Source: Flavobacterium psychrophilum
GTDB lineage: Bacteria; Bacteroidota; Bacteroidia; Flavobacteriales; Flavobacteriaceae
Direction: 5' to 3'
NCBI GenBank assembly: GCA_945862065.1
Contig: CAMAWT010000025.1
Span: 1 to 27,104, forward strand
Length of the DNA stretch: 27,104 nucleotides
Positions 1 through 9,456 of this stretch are shown here, piece after piece (within the stretch, counting starts at the first letter, position 1; the number at the start of each line of letters is the position of its first letter). The position numbers and the translations under genes were made by a program. The notes beneath the pieces were generated by a model. The model ran no database searches and had not been told where the DNA came from. It saw nothing but the letters and a program-made list of their open reading frames with translations.

Positions 1-2445
1 TCTGAAGCTACAGGTACTGCTACACCAGGCACTACAGCTATATTTACAAATTGTACTTTAGTTGGTCCTACTTACAGAAATACTCTTACTAACGGAGGAA
101 CATTAAACACTAATCATAAAAAAGCCGTTCGTTTAAGAAGAGGTTCAAAGTTAAGAGTATTAAACTCAATCTTTATGGACTTTAATGAAGGTTTACATAT
201 AGATGGTGCATTATGTGAAAATCACGCACTTAATGGAGACTTGATTTTTAAAAACAACATCCTTGCCGGAATAAAAACTACTGAGAAATATATTCAAGTA
301 ACTGCTCCTTCAACAATTACTGTTGCTGGTACAGGTGGTGCTTTTAACATGACTACCTGGTTTACTGCTAATGCTAACGCTAATGTTACTTCTAGTGCTG
401 GTATTTTAACTAATCCTTACAATACTACAAGTGCAACTATTTACACAGGTTTAGATTATAGACCAGCTACAAATTCAATTGCATTATCAGGATCTAATTT
501 TAATGGCTTAATTGCTAATTCAGCTCCAGCTGTTGTGTCTCCTGTTTCAATTTGTAAAGGTACATCTATTTCTTTACCTTCATTTGTTACTTTATCTACT
601 GGTGCAGTTTCATTAAAATGGTACACAGCAGCTACAGGTGGTACAGGTAATACTACTGCTCCAACAGTTACATCATCTAAAACGTTTTATGTATCACAAG
701 TTTATTCTGATGGTAGTGAAAGTCCAAGAGCTTCAATAGTTGTTACTATTAATACATTACCTACAACTCCTGGAACTATAACAGGTTCAACTGCGATCAG
801 TAAATTTGTTGCTACAACTACTCCATTTACTTATTCTGTTGCTGCTGTAACTGGTGCTACTTCATACCTATGGACTGTACCTCAAGGTGTAAATATCGTT
901 AGTGGTCAAGGTACAAATACTGTAACTGTTAACTTTAATAATGTTGCAGCTGGTGCTGGTACATTGGGTAATATAAATGTACAATCAGTTAATGCTGCTG
1001 GATGTTTAAGTACTTCAAAATATGTATCATTGAAAAAAGCTTTACCAAAAGCTCCTTCAGCTATCAAAATGACGGATGATTTATTACCAATTCCTACTTC
1101 TGGAACTCCAACTTCAGTAACATCATTTGCTAAATATATGGGAACTGATATTGTTCTTAAATTGACTGCTACAGCTTCTGCTGATGCTACTTCATATGTT
1201 TGGGAATTGCCTACAGGAGTTAATATTGTAAGTGGTGCTACTACTACAAATGGTGTTACTTCAAGTACTACCAATGTAATTGAAATAAACTTTTTAAATG
1301 TTACTAAGGAAAATTCAACAGTGGGTTCTTCTAATGTAATCAGAATTGGAGTTAAAGCTAAAAACGGTACAGGTTTTTCAGTAACAGATAATGCTGCATT
1401 GTTAAATCCTACTACTACTTCTACTGCAAAATTACTTACTTTAACTGCTACAATTCCTGCTGCACCTTCAGCTATTGCAATGACAGAAGGATCTTCTGCT
1501 ACAAAAATAACTGACGTAAGTAAGCTTGTTGGTACATCAACAGCATTAACTTTAACAGCTACTGCTTCTAAACTTGCTTCATCTTACTCATGGGAATTAC
1601 CTGCAGGTGTTAATATTGTAAGTGGTGCTACTTTAGTAAATAGTTTAGTAACAAGTTCAACTAATGTTATTGTTGTAAACTTTGCTAATGTTGAAAACAC
1701 TGCTAATGCTAGTTTATTAGCCTTACCAATTGGTGTGAAAGCTGTTAATGGTATTGGTTCTTCAATAACTGTTAATGTTGCTCCAAATGAGGCATCTTCA
1801 GCTAAAATTTTGAAAGTAACTGCTGCTAAACCAGCTGCGATATCAACTCTAACAGGTTCTACTGCTTTAATTCCTACAAATGGAGGTACTAAGGCATATT
1901 CATTTTTAGCATCAAAATTAGCTACTTCTTATATTATCACTGCACCTGAAGGATGTAGTGTTACAACTACTGGAAATACTACAAATACTACTAATACTTT
2001 AGAGACTTCAATTTTAGGATTTACTGTAACATATCCAAATGGTTATGTATCTACTACAGCTGCTCCTAAGAAAATAAACGTTGTTTCTAAAAATGGTGTT
2101 GGAACTAGTGCTGATAAGTTATTTAAAATTAAATCAGGTGCAGCTGCAGCTAGATATACTCAAGATGACAAAGAGGCTTCTTTAGTATCTGGAGTAGAAA
2201 TGTATCCAAACCCTGCATCAGATGTTATAGCTATTAATGTAACAGCTACTACTAATGGAACAGTTAATGTAACTATTTATTCTTTTGACGGTACCATTGT
2301 ATCTGAGACTAATAATGTAAGAGTTGCAACAGGAGTTAATTCATTGACTGAAAATGTATCTAAATTAAATAAAGGGATTTATTTAGTGAAAATTACAAAT
2401 TCAACTTCAAATGAAGTAATTACTAAAAAGCTTATCAAAAACTAA
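1..2445 (+). CDS. T9SS-secreted repeat-rich surface protein (adhesin-like), 5' end missing
   Basis: The reading frame is open from base 1, so this is the 3' part (814 codons) of a larger gene; the first ATG at 175 is internal. The first ~160 codons, with FTNCTLVGPTYRNTL and KLRVLNSIFMDFNEG, resemble the beta-helix part of large Flavobacteriia surface proteins. Next comes an Ig-like stretch (ICKGTSISLPSF), then four related PKD-like modules beginning near bases 770, 1045, 1450 and 1835, each with a TSYxWxxPxGVNIVSG-type core that weakens in the last. The final ~80 codons form a type A T9SS sorting domain (EMYPNPASDVIAINV to the terminal KKLIKN). The protein is therefore expected to be exported by the type IX machinery and held on or released from the surface. 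Composition is rich in Thr, Ser, Ala and Asn with very few Cys. Ligand and exact role are unknown. A strong terminator follows. Secretion route is well supported; adhesin function is inference. Confidence 0.9.
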   Translation, partial: SEATGTATPGTTAIFTNCTLVGPTYRNTLTNGGTLNTNHKKAVRLRRGSKLRVLNSIFMDFNEGLHIDGALCENHALNGDLIFKNNILAGIKTTEKYIQVTAPSTITVAGTGGAFNMTTWFTANANANVTSSAGILTNPYNTTSATIYTGLDYRPATNSIALSGSNFNGLIANSAPAVVSPVSICKGTSISLPSFVTLSTGAVSLKWYTAATGGTGNTTAPTVTSSKTFYVSQVYSDGSESPRASIVVTINTLPTTPGTITGSTAISKFVATTTPFTYSVAAVTGATSYLWTVPQGVNIVSGQGTNTVTVNFNNVAAGAGTLGNINVQSVNAAGCLSTSKYVSLKKALPKAPSAIKMTDDLLPIPTSGTPTSVTSFAKYMGTDIVLKLTATASADATSYVWELPTGVNIVSGATTTNGVTSSTTNVIEINFLNVTKENSTVGSSNVIRIGVKAKNGTGFSVTDNAALLNPTTTSTAKLLTLTATIPAAPSAIAMTEGSSATKITDVSKLVGTSTALTLTATASKLASSYSWELPAGVNIVSGATLVNSLVTSSTNVIVVNFANVENTANASLLALPIGVKAVNGIGSSITVNVAPNEASSAKILKVTAAKPAAISTLTGSTALIPTNGGTKAYSFLASKLATSYIITAPEGCSVTTTGNTTNTTNTLETSILGFTVTYPNGYVSTTAAPKKINVVSKNGVGTSADKLFKIKSGAAAARYTQDDKEASLVSGVEMYPNPASDVIAINVTATTNGTVNVTIYSFDGTIVSETNNVRVATGVNSLTENVSKLNKGIYLVKITNSTSNEVITKKLIKN

Positions 2446-2467
2446 TCTTTAGTTTTTACATATTTTT

Positions 2468-2495
2468 AAAACCGCCAGAAATGGCGGTTTTTTTT
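2468..2495 (+). terminator. Rho-independent terminator after the first T9SS gene
   Basis: The arms AAAACCGCCA (2468-2477) and TGGCGGTTTT (2482-2491) pair perfectly around a GAAA tetraloop, and the T run continues to 2495. It lies 23 bases after the stop codon. It separates the adhesin-like gene from the LRR gene, which should therefore have its own promoter in 2496-2594; I could not find a convincing TAnnTTTG match there. Confidence 0.92.
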
Positions 2496-2594
2496 ATTAA
2501 TTTCTTTTGAGATTAAAATTATTAACTATATCATAACAATCAAGGTGTTTATTACTAAAGTTAAATTAATAATTTTACTTTTATAATATAATAT

Positions 2595-4139
2595 ATGAAA
2601 TACATTTACTTTTTCTTCTTTAGTGCCTTTTTTTTTGGAGGTGTGCATGCACAAATTATTAACTTTTCTGATAATAATTTTAAAAATAAATTATTAGAAT
2701 CAGGCGAAGATAATTTAATTGCTAAAAATTTGGAGGGTATTTATTTTTCAATTGATTCAAATGCTAATAATCAAATTGAAATCAGTGAAGCACTTTTGGT
2801 AAGTGAATTAAATATAAATAGTTCCTCAGTTATATCTTTGTCTGGCATTTCCTTTTTTTCGAACTTAGAAATTTTAAATTGTCAAAATAATTCGATAGCT
2901 ACTTTAAATGTATCATCTTTAATTAATCTAAAATTAATTGATTGCAGTTACAATCAAATAAATTCCTTGAATTTAAATAATTTAGTTAATCTAGAAAACC
3001 TACTCTGTAATAATAATAATATAACATCATTAGGACTAGCGACACTGGTAAATTTAGTTCATTTAAACTGTAATTACAATCAAATACAAAATCTCGAATT
3101 AAATAACTTAGAATATATTGAAACTTTATTTTGCAATAATAATACGTTATCTAATCTAAACCTCGGGTTCCTAACCAGTCTATCTAAAATTGATTGCAGT
3201 TATAATCAATTGACATCATTAAATTTAAACTCATTGGTTGGTTTATTAGAATTAAATTGTAATTTTAATCAGTTGACCACTTTGAATTTTATTAATCTTT
3301 ATAATATTAAAATAATAAGTTGTAAAAACAATTTATTAAATACTTTAAACGTTAGTAATTATACTACATTAGAAAACCTAAATTGTTCAAATAATAATTT
3401 AACTTCATTAATAACACAGGGAGCAGCCCAATTAGAAAGTTTAAATTGTAGTTCCAACCAACTTATTAATACTAATTTTAATCAATTAGTAAATCTAGAA
3501 ATTTTAGATTTTAGTAATAATTTGTTTACCACTTTTAATGTTTCAAATTTAAGTACATTATCGTCGTTGAATTGCAATCAAAACCAGTTAACGTCATTAG
3601 ATCTTGGATCTTCTAGCTCAAGTATTCAAACTATATATTGCTCCTATAATCTACTCACAAACCTTGATTTACGAAATGTATCACAATTAACAGGTTTGTT
3701 TTGTTCCAATAATTTATTGACATCCATTCTTATAAAAAACGGTAGTATTCAAGAATATTTAGTTATTTCTGGAAACCCTTCTCTTAATTATATTTGTGCT
3801 GATGCATCAGAAATAGAATTTGTAAACGAAATGCTAGCATATAATAACATTACAAATTGCACGGTAGATAGTTCGTGTTCTTTGTCTGATGATATAGAAA
3901 CAACAACTGCTGATATAATATTATACCCAAATCCAGCGGAGGATAAATTGTTTCTGAATGGTTTAAATTTAGATACAACAAAATCTTTTCATATTTTTAA
4001 TTCAATAGGTCAAGAAGTTAAAACAATTTTTAAACCTTCAGAATTAGTTATAGATTTAAATAATTTACAATCGGGTATTTATATTATTAAAATAGATACC
4101 GAAAAAAGTTTTTTTAGTAGTAAATTTGTGAAGAAGTAA
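2595..4139 (+). CDS. Leucine-rich-repeat surface protein with T9SS type A sorting domain
   Basis: This 514-aa protein opens with a clear Sec signal peptide: MKY, a Phe-rich hydrophobic core, then VHA-Q near residues 18-20. Residues ~54-65 (DSNANNQIEISE) match an EF-hand-like loop, with D54, N56, N58, Q60, E62 and E65 at liganding positions. About 14-15 leucine-rich repeats of ~21 residues follow (about 70-390), with the pattern LxxLxCxxNxLTSLxLxxLxx typical of Bacteroidetes LRR proteins. The C-terminal ~75 residues (ILYPNPAEDKLFLNG to KFVKK) are a type A T9SS sorting domain. It is predicted to be secreted and presented at the cell surface, probably binding protein or glycan through the LRR solenoid; no enzymatic motif is visible. 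It ends 19 bases before the flippase gene, so some read-through into the polysaccharide operon is possible. The start is fixed by the signal peptide. Confidence 0.93.
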   Translation: MKYIYFFFFSAFFFGGVHAQIINFSDNNFKNKLLESGEDNLIAKNLEGIYFSIDSNANNQIEISEALLVSELNINSSSVISLSGISFFSNLEILNCQNNSIATLNVSSLINLKLIDCSYNQINSLNLNNLVNLENLLCNNNNITSLGLATLVNLVHLNCNYNQIQNLELNNLEYIETLFCNNNTLSNLNLGFLTSLSKIDCSYNQLTSLNLNSLVGLLELNCNFNQLTTLNFINLYNIKIISCKNNLLNTLNVSNYTTLENLNCSNNNLTSLITQGAAQLESLNCSSNQLINTNFNQLVNLEILDFSNNLFTTFNVSNLSTLSSLNCNQNQLTSLDLGSSSSSIQTIYCSYNLLTNLDLRNVSQLTGLFCSNNLLTSILIKNGSIQEYLVISGNPSLNYICADASEIEFVNEMLAYNNITNCTVDSSCSLSDDIETTTADIILYPNPAEDKLFLNGLNLDTTKSFHIFNSIGQEVKTIFKPSELVIDLNNLQSGIYIIKIDTEKSFFSSKFVKK

Positions 4140-4158
4140 TATTTTATTTAATTATTGA

Positions 4159-5601
4159 ATGTCTTTAAAAAAGCAAGCTCTGAATGGTTTTATCTGGACT
4201 TATGCAGAACAATCTTTAGGGCAAATTATTAATTTTTTTGTAAATATTATTTTAGCACGTAAATTATTTCCTAGTGATTTCGGTTTGATAGGATTATTAT
4301 TCATTTTTGTGACCATATCAAATGTTTTAGTAGATGGTGGTTTAAAGACCTCTCTTATAAGAAAAAAAGATGCGTCTGATTTAGATTATTCTACCGTTTT
4401 TTATGTTAATGTTATTTTCAGTTTAATAATTTACTTTTCAATATTTTTTGCTGCTCCTTTTATAGCGGAATATTATCATAATGAAGAACTTTCTTTATTA
4501 TTAAGGGTTTTTTCATTAACAATTATCATTCAATCAGTTGTTTTTGTTCAATCAGCAATTCTTGTAAAGGATTTTAATTTCAAAAAGCAAACAATGTTAA
4601 AAATTCCAGCAATAATATTAAGTTCTATTGTTGGTGTATATTTAGCTTTACATAACTTTGGAATATGGAGTTTGGTTTGGATGTATTTATTGCAAGCCTT
4701 TTTTTGGGCCATCTTCCATTATATGTATTCAACATGGTTTCCTAAATGGAAGTTTGATAAAAAATTATTTTATTTTCATTTTAATTATGGTTCAAAATTG
4801 ACTGTTGTTGAAATCTTAAACTCAATTACAGCAAATATTTATCAAATTGTAATAGGTAAATTCTATAATATAAAGTATGTTGGCTATTACTCTCAAGCAT
4901 TGACATTACGTCAAGTTCCAATTTCGAATGTTTATGGAGCATTCTCAAAATTGTTACTTCCTATTTTTTCAAAAATACAAGATGACGAAAAACAAATAAT
5001 AATCATTTATAAAAAAATTTTATCTTGTTTATTAGTTATTTTATCACCCATATTGCTCATTTTAGCTTTTTTTTCAGATGAAATAATAGTTTTTTTATAT
5101 ACTTCAAAATGGAAGTTTGCAGGATTGTTTTTATTTTATCTGTCTATTGCAGGAGTATTTAATGTAATTTATACATTTAGCACAAGTGTTCTAAGTATTA
5201 TTGGAAATTCAAAACTAATACTTAAAATGGAAATGATAAATAAAATACAACGATTTTGTTTGATATTTTTTGCACTAATTTTTTCGTTGACAATTAATTA
5301 TTTTCTTTATGTTGTTTTAATTTCTACAATTATTAATTACTTGTTGGTGAATTATTATACATCAAAAATTATAAAAATAAATAGCATAGAATTAGTTAGT
5401 GTTTTCATTCAAATTTTATGTATTTCAATTTTTTGTTTTTATGGTTCTTATTTATTCTACCGTTATTTTAGTATAAGTAATAATTTCATTTTGAATTTTA
5501 CAATTGCTATAGCAATCGGCTTGATTTGTTACCTATTTTTGATATATTTGTTTAAACCAAAAATTATAGAAGATTTAAAAAATCTTCTAAATAAAAAATA
5601 A
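4159..5601 (+). CDS. wzx: Polysaccharide repeat-unit flippase, Wzx/WzxC type
   Basis: This 480-aa protein is hydrophobic along its length, with about 12-14 predicted membrane segments, the usual layout of MOP-superfamily flippases. The N terminus (LNGFIWTYAEQSLGQIINFF, LARKLFPSDFGLIGLLFIF) and the stretch VGYYSQALTLRQVPISN are hallmarks of the WzxC-like group (Polysacc_synt_3). Members move lipid-linked oligosaccharide repeat units from the cytoplasmic to the periplasmic side of the inner membrane for Wzy-dependent polymerisation. It is the first gene of the dense plus-strand cluster, 36 bases before the first glycosyltransferase. Length is normal for the family and no break is visible. The substrate cannot be told from sequence, but the gene order ties it to the glycan built by the genes that follow. 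Confidence 0.93.
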   Translation: MSLKKQALNGFIWTYAEQSLGQIINFFVNIILARKLFPSDFGLIGLLFIFVTISNVLVDGGLKTSLIRKKDASDLDYSTVFYVNVIFSLIIYFSIFFAAPFIAEYYHNEELSLLLRVFSLTIIIQSVVFVQSAILVKDFNFKKQTMLKIPAIILSSIVGVYLALHNFGIWSLVWMYLLQAFFWAIFHYMYSTWFPKWKFDKKLFYFHFNYGSKLTVVEILNSITANIYQIVIGKFYNIKYVGYYSQALTLRQVPISNVYGAFSKLLLPIFSKIQDDEKQIIIIYKKILSCLLVILSPILLILAFFSDEIIVFLYTSKWKFAGLFLFYLSIAGVFNVIYTFSTSVLSIIGNSKLILKMEMINKIQRFCLIFFALIFSLTINYFLYVVLISTIINYLLVNYYTSKIIKINSIELVSVFIQILCISIFCFYGSYLFYRYFSISNNFILNFTIAIAIGLICYLFLIYLFKPKIIEDLKNLLNKK

Positions 5602-5637
5602 TTTATGTCTCATTTTTTATGTTTTATTTTTTTATAA

Positions 5638-6705
5638 ATGAAAGTTATAAGATTAACAACATTTCTTGACTTTGGAGGACAAGAGCGAAAGTATATTTCT
5701 TTTAGTGAAGACAACAAAAAAGCACTAAAGAATGAATATATTTTTGCGGCAATCGGTCATGGTGGTCATGCAGAAAAAATGTTACTAGAAAATGGATATA
5801 CGGTAAAAATATTTAATTCAAATCCAAAAATAACAAATATTAAAAATATTTGGATTTTATATAAATGGTTTAAAACTATACGTCCAAACATAGTGCATAC
5901 TGCAGCTGCGGAAGCAAATTTTCATGGTGTAATTGCTGCGAAAATTGCTGGCATAAAAGTAATTATAGCAGAAGAAATTGGCATCCCATGTCATAGTCGT
6001 TTAGCTAAAATTATTTTTAAGATGATTTATTTATTTACAGATACAGTTATTTGCGTATCACAATCTGTAAAAAATTATTTAATTAAAACTGGTGAAATTG
6101 CTGAATCTAAAGGTAAAGTGATTTACAATCCAGCATCAATAAAAGTTTCAAAAGTCGAGAATAATTTATCAAATGATTTTACAATTGTTTGTGTTGGAAG
6201 GCTTGAAAAAGTTAAGAACCAACAGTTATTAATTTCGGCATTTTCTAAATTGAAAGCTGTTGATACTAAATTAATTTTAGTTGGAGACGGTCGTGAACGA
6301 GATTTTTTAGATTGTTTAATTACAAATTTAAATTTACAAGAGAGAGTTCAAATTACAGGTTATGTTTCAAATCCAGACGATTATTTGAATCAAGCACATC
6401 TTTTTGTTTTACCTTCTTTATCTGAAGGATTTGGAATTGCAGTTGTTGAAGCCATGCTTCATGGAGTTCCATGTTTGTGCTCAAATGTTGGTGGAATACC
6501 TGAATTTATTTCTGACTCCAAAACAGGATGGTTGTTTGATCCTCATAATGAAATAGAACTAGTTTCAAAATTAAATTCAATTATAAGTACACCATTTAAT
6601 GAAATTAAATTAATTGGTGAACAAGGAAAAATGTATGTCAAAAATAGATTTACTCCTGTAAAGTATAAAGAAAATATAGAAAATCTTTACAAAAATTTGT
6701 CATGA
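5638..6705 (+). CDS. GT4-family glycosyltransferase (GT-B fold)
   Basis: This 355-aa protein has the two-domain layout of family 4 glycosyltransferases. The N-terminal acceptor domain starts MKVIRLTTFLDFGGQERKY and contains NIVHTAAAEANFHGVIAA. The C-terminal donor domain carries VCVGRLEKVKNQQLLISAF, LILVGDGRERDF and LPSLSEGFGIAVVEAMLHG; the last includes the E-x7-E motif that contacts the nucleotide-sugar. It should add one sugar, with retention of configuration, to the lipid-linked repeat unit at the cytoplasmic face of the inner membrane. Donor and acceptor sugars cannot be predicted. Its stop overlaps the next start by 4 nt (ATGA), indicating translational coupling. The GGQER start is common in GT4 enzymes of capsule and O-antigen clusters. 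Confidence 0.92.
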   Translation: MKVIRLTTFLDFGGQERKYISFSEDNKKALKNEYIFAAIGHGGHAEKMLLENGYTVKIFNSNPKITNIKNIWILYKWFKTIRPNIVHTAAAEANFHGVIAAKIAGIKVIIAEEIGIPCHSRLAKIIFKMIYLFTDTVICVSQSVKNYLIKTGEIAESKGKVIYNPASIKVSKVENNLSNDFTIVCVGRLEKVKNQQLLISAFSKLKAVDTKLILVGDGRERDFLDCLITNLNLQERVQITGYVSNPDDYLNQAHLFVLPSLSEGFGIAVVEAMLHGVPCLCSNVGGIPEFISDSKTGWLFDPHNEIELVSKLNSIISTPFNEIKLIGEQGKMYVKNRFTPVKYKENIENLYKNLS

Positions 6706-7811
6706 TTAAAGTTTTACATATTCAAGAGACAATTGGGTCTGGTGGTGTCGAGCGATTAAGATTATCATTGAGTAAATTGTTGGATAAAAATAAATTTGAA
6801 TTAAAAATTGTATGTACCAATTTTGGAGGTGGAATAAAACAGGAGATTGAGTCAAACGGAGTTGAAGTTATTTCTATTGGCAAATTTAATGGAGTTTTTG
6901 ATATAAAAAACCACATAAAAATTCAAAAAATAATTTCAAAATTCAAACCTCATATTGTACATGGAGCTGTTTTTGAAGGAGTTACATTGGCTGCGATAAA
7001 TGGTTTCATCAAAAAAGTTCCTATTATTATTATTGAAGAAACATCAGATCCCCAAAATAGAAGTTGGAGAGGGAATTTACTAATGAAATTTTTTGCAAAA
7101 CTTTCAAATTGTGTGATTGGAGTATCGCCAGGAGTAATGGAATATTTACATCAAACACTAAATATTTCAAAAGATAAAGCTGTATTAATTAATAATGGCG
7201 TTAGAATTCCAAGAAAAGTTTCTGAAGAAGAAACTTTAGAATTAAATTCTAAATTAGGTATAGAACCTAATGATATTGTTATTGGTTCTGTTGGCAGAAT
7301 GCAATTAGACGAACACAAGCGATTTTCTGATTTAATTAAAGCATTTTCAATAGTAAACCAATCTATTTCAAATACTAAATTACTTTTGGTTGGTTCTGGC
7401 TTCGAATTGTCTAATTATAAATCACTTGCAACTAAATTAGGGATTTCTGATAAAGTTATTTTTGCGAATTATCAATCAGATGTTACTTTGTATTACAAAT
7501 CGATGCATATTTTTTCTTTGGTATCTTCTTTTGAAGCCTTTGGATTAGTCTTAGCTGAAGCTATGCTGTGTAAGCTGCCAATTGTGGCTACAAATGTAGG
7601 CGGAATGAAAAATATTGTCAAAGAAAATGAAACAGGTTTTTTAGTCAATAAACACGATGTAAATGCAATTTCCGAAAAAATCAGTTTATTATGTAATGAT
7701 TCAAAATTAAGATCAGATTTTGGCATTAAAGGATATGAAATAGCAATTGATAATTATACAGAAATTAAATATGTAGAATCAATTGAAAGTTTGTATAAAA
7801 ATTTGTTATAA
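6702..7811 (+). CDS. GT4-family glycosyltransferase (GT-B fold)
   Basis: The 369-aa product begins IKVLHIQETIGSGGVERLRL, the glycine-rich N-terminal motif of GT4 enzymes, and has PHIVHGAVFEGVTLAAINGF in the acceptor domain. The donor domain holds VIGSVGRMQLDEHKRFSDLI, LLLVGSGFELSNYKSLA and SSFEAFGLVLAEAMLCKLPI with the E-x7-E pair. It is predicted to transfer a sugar from a nucleotide donor onto the growing repeat unit. It overlaps the previous gene by 4 nt and is followed after 9 bases by the methyltransferase gene, so the three are almost certainly one transcript. It resembles the preceding enzyme in layout but is too divergent to be a recent duplicate. Sugar specificity is unknown. Confidence 0.92.
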   Translation: MIKVLHIQETIGSGGVERLRLSLSKLLDKNKFELKIVCTNFGGGIKQEIESNGVEVISIGKFNGVFDIKNHIKIQKIISKFKPHIVHGAVFEGVTLAAINGFIKKVPIIIIEETSDPQNRSWRGNLLMKFFAKLSNCVIGVSPGVMEYLHQTLNISKDKAVLINNGVRIPRKVSEEETLELNSKLGIEPNDIVIGSVGRMQLDEHKRFSDLIKAFSIVNQSISNTKLLLVGSGFELSNYKSLATKLGISDKVIFANYQSDVTLYYKSMHIFSLVSSFEAFGLVLAEAMLCKLPIVATNVGGMKNIVKENETGFLVNKHDVNAISEKISLLCNDSKLRSDFGIKGYEIAIDNYTEIKYVESIESLYKNLL

Positions 7812-7820
7812 AAAAAATAA

Positions 7821-8522
7821 ATGGAAAATAATTTGTACACTCAAAAAAGTAGTAAATACTTAAATAATAATCCTTCATGGCATATTGAAGATTCATATTG
7901 GAAAGCTCAGCAAGTAATAAAAATACTTAAAATTAATAAAATTGAGCCAAAAACTATTTGTGAATTAGGGTGTGGTGTTGGCGAAATATTGAATTCATTG
8001 TATTCAATTCTCCCTAATGATGTTAATTATATTGGTTATGATATTTCACAAGATGCTATTCTTATTGCAAAACATAAAGAAAACGATAGATTAAATTTTA
8101 CACTTGATGATTATTTCAAAACTGATATAGTAAATGATTTATTGATTGTCATGGATGTTTTTGAACATGTTGATGATTATTTAGGGTTCATTAATAAATG
8201 TAAAGACAAAGCTAAATACATTATTTTTCATATTCCTTTAGATATAAATGTAATGCGGATAATGAAAAAAGGATTAATTTCTAAAAGAAACTCTGTAGGA
8301 CATTTGCATTACTTTACTAAGGAAACAGCCATTGCAACTTTGGAATATTCAGGATTAGAAGTAATAAACTATTTTTACACGGAAGAATTTATTGATTTAG
8401 TTATTAAGAAAACAATAAAAGAGAAGTTGTTCTTTTTATTGCATAAATTTATATATAAAATTAATAAAGATTTTGCTGTTAGATTTTTTGGAGGAACATC
8501 ACTTTTGGTATTGACTAAATAA
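7821..8522 (+). CDS. Class I SAM-dependent methyltransferase
   Basis: The 233-aa protein has a Rossmann-type methyltransferase core. ICELGCGVGE (about residues 47-56) is motif I, which binds S-adenosylmethionine; NYIGYDISQDAILIAKH follows as motif II with its acidic ribose contact; LIVMDVFEHVDDYLGFI holds the EHV motif usual in this superfamily. HLHYFTKETAIATLEYSG is common in methyltransferases of glycan clusters. Lying between a glycosyltransferase and a pyruvyl transferase, it most likely O-methylates a sugar of the repeat unit, or caps the chain; the acceptor is unknown. A different substrate cannot be excluded. It has no membrane segment and should be cytoplasmic. Confidence 0.9.
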   Translation: MENNLYTQKSSKYLNNNPSWHIEDSYWKAQQVIKILKINKIEPKTICELGCGVGEILNSLYSILPNDVNYIGYDISQDAILIAKHKENDRLNFTLDDYFKTDIVNDLLIVMDVFEHVDDYLGFINKCKDKAKYIIFHIPLDINVMRIMKKGLISKRNSVGHLHYFTKETAIATLEYSGLEVINYFYTEEFIDLVIKKTIKEKLFFLLHKFIYKINKDFAVRFFGGTSLLVLTK

Positions 8523-8532
8523 TAAGTTGGAT

Positions 8533-9456
8533 ATGATAAAAAAAATATATTTATATATTTTATTCATTATTAAATTTTTTAGTAATTCAATAAATGAAAT
8601 AAAGAAGTTCAGAAATTTTAATTCAAATAATTATTTAATTGTTGAAGGGTATGCAGAATCAAGTAATTTTGGAGATGCTTTAAATGTTCCTTTTATAGAG
8701 TATTTATCAACTAAAAAAATACTTTTCGCCAAGTTTTTACCCAGATTTATTAGACGAGATCTACCTACATATTCGGTAATAGGTAGTATTTTACAATGGT
8801 CAAGCAATAACTGTGTAGTTTGGGGAGCAGGTTTTATTTCTGATAAAAAAATTAAAATTCCGAAACCGTATAAAATCCACTCAGTTAGAGGACCATTAAC
8901 AAGACAATTATTTTTAGATAATAATATTGATTGTCCTGAGGTATATGGTGATCCTGCTCTGTTGATGCCGTTTATGTATCATCCAAAAATTGACAAGAAA
9001 TATAAACTAGGTTTTTTACCTCATTTTGTAAATAAAAATTCTGAATTTGTTAAAAGTTTTGACACTAATGAACAGTGTTTGGTTATGAATGTTTTGTGTG
9101 GTCAAAACTATAAATTATTGATTGATCAAATTTTGTCTTGCGAGTATATTGTTACGAGTTCATTACATGGTTTAATTATTGCGCATTGTTATAATATTCC
9201 TGTTTTATGGGTTAAATATTCGGTTGAATTAGAAGGAGGTAGGTTTAAATTTGATGATTATTTGTTATCTGTGAACAAACAAAATAGTAATCCATTTTAT
9301 GTTAATAAACACCTTAAGATAGAAGATTATATCGAGTTAATGGACTTTGAAAAAATTGACATAAATTATTTTGAAATATTAAATTCGTGTCCTTTTTTAT
9401 GTGAAAATTCAAAAAACGAACTAACCAAGGCTATTAATTCCAAATATTTATTATAA
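8533..9456 (+). CDS. Polysaccharide pyruvyl transferase family protein
   Basis: The ~307-aa product has the conserved blocks of the PS_pyruv_trans family: SSNFGDALNVPFIEYLS near the N terminus, CVVWGAGFISD, YKIHSVRGPLTRQLFLD, VYGDPALLMP, and VTSSLHGLIIAHCYNIPVLW, whose SSLHG histidine is near-invariant. Family members transfer pyruvate from phosphoenolpyruvate to form ketals on sugars, giving the glycan negative charge; some members have other transferase roles. I chose the ATG at 8533 over the in-frame TTG two codons earlier (8527), since ATG is the norm here. The first ~35 residues are hydrophobic and then Lys/Asn-rich, possibly a membrane-associating segment. The stop overlaps the next ATG by one base (TAATG). 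Confidence 0.9.
   Translation: MIKKIYLYILFIIKFFSNSINEIKKFRNFNSNNYLIVEGYAESSNFGDALNVPFIEYLSTKKILFAKFLPRFIRRDLPTYSVIGSILQWSSNNCVVWGAGFISDKKIKIPKPYKIHSVRGPLTRQLFLDNNIDCPEVYGDPALLMPFMYHPKIDKKYKLGFLPHFVNKNSEFVKSFDTNEQCLVMNVLCGQNYKLLIDQILSCEYIVTSSLHGLIIAHCYNIPVLWVKYSVELEGGRFKFDDYLLSVNKQNSNPFYVNKHLKIEDYIELMDFEKIDINYFEILNSCPFLCENSKNELTKAINSKYLL

Noticed and set aside
906..1274. Minus-strand frame of 122 codons inside the T9SS adhesin
   Set aside because: It is antisense to a clear coding frame with T9SS and repeat modules, and its Val/Pro/Thr-rich content mirrors the repeats.
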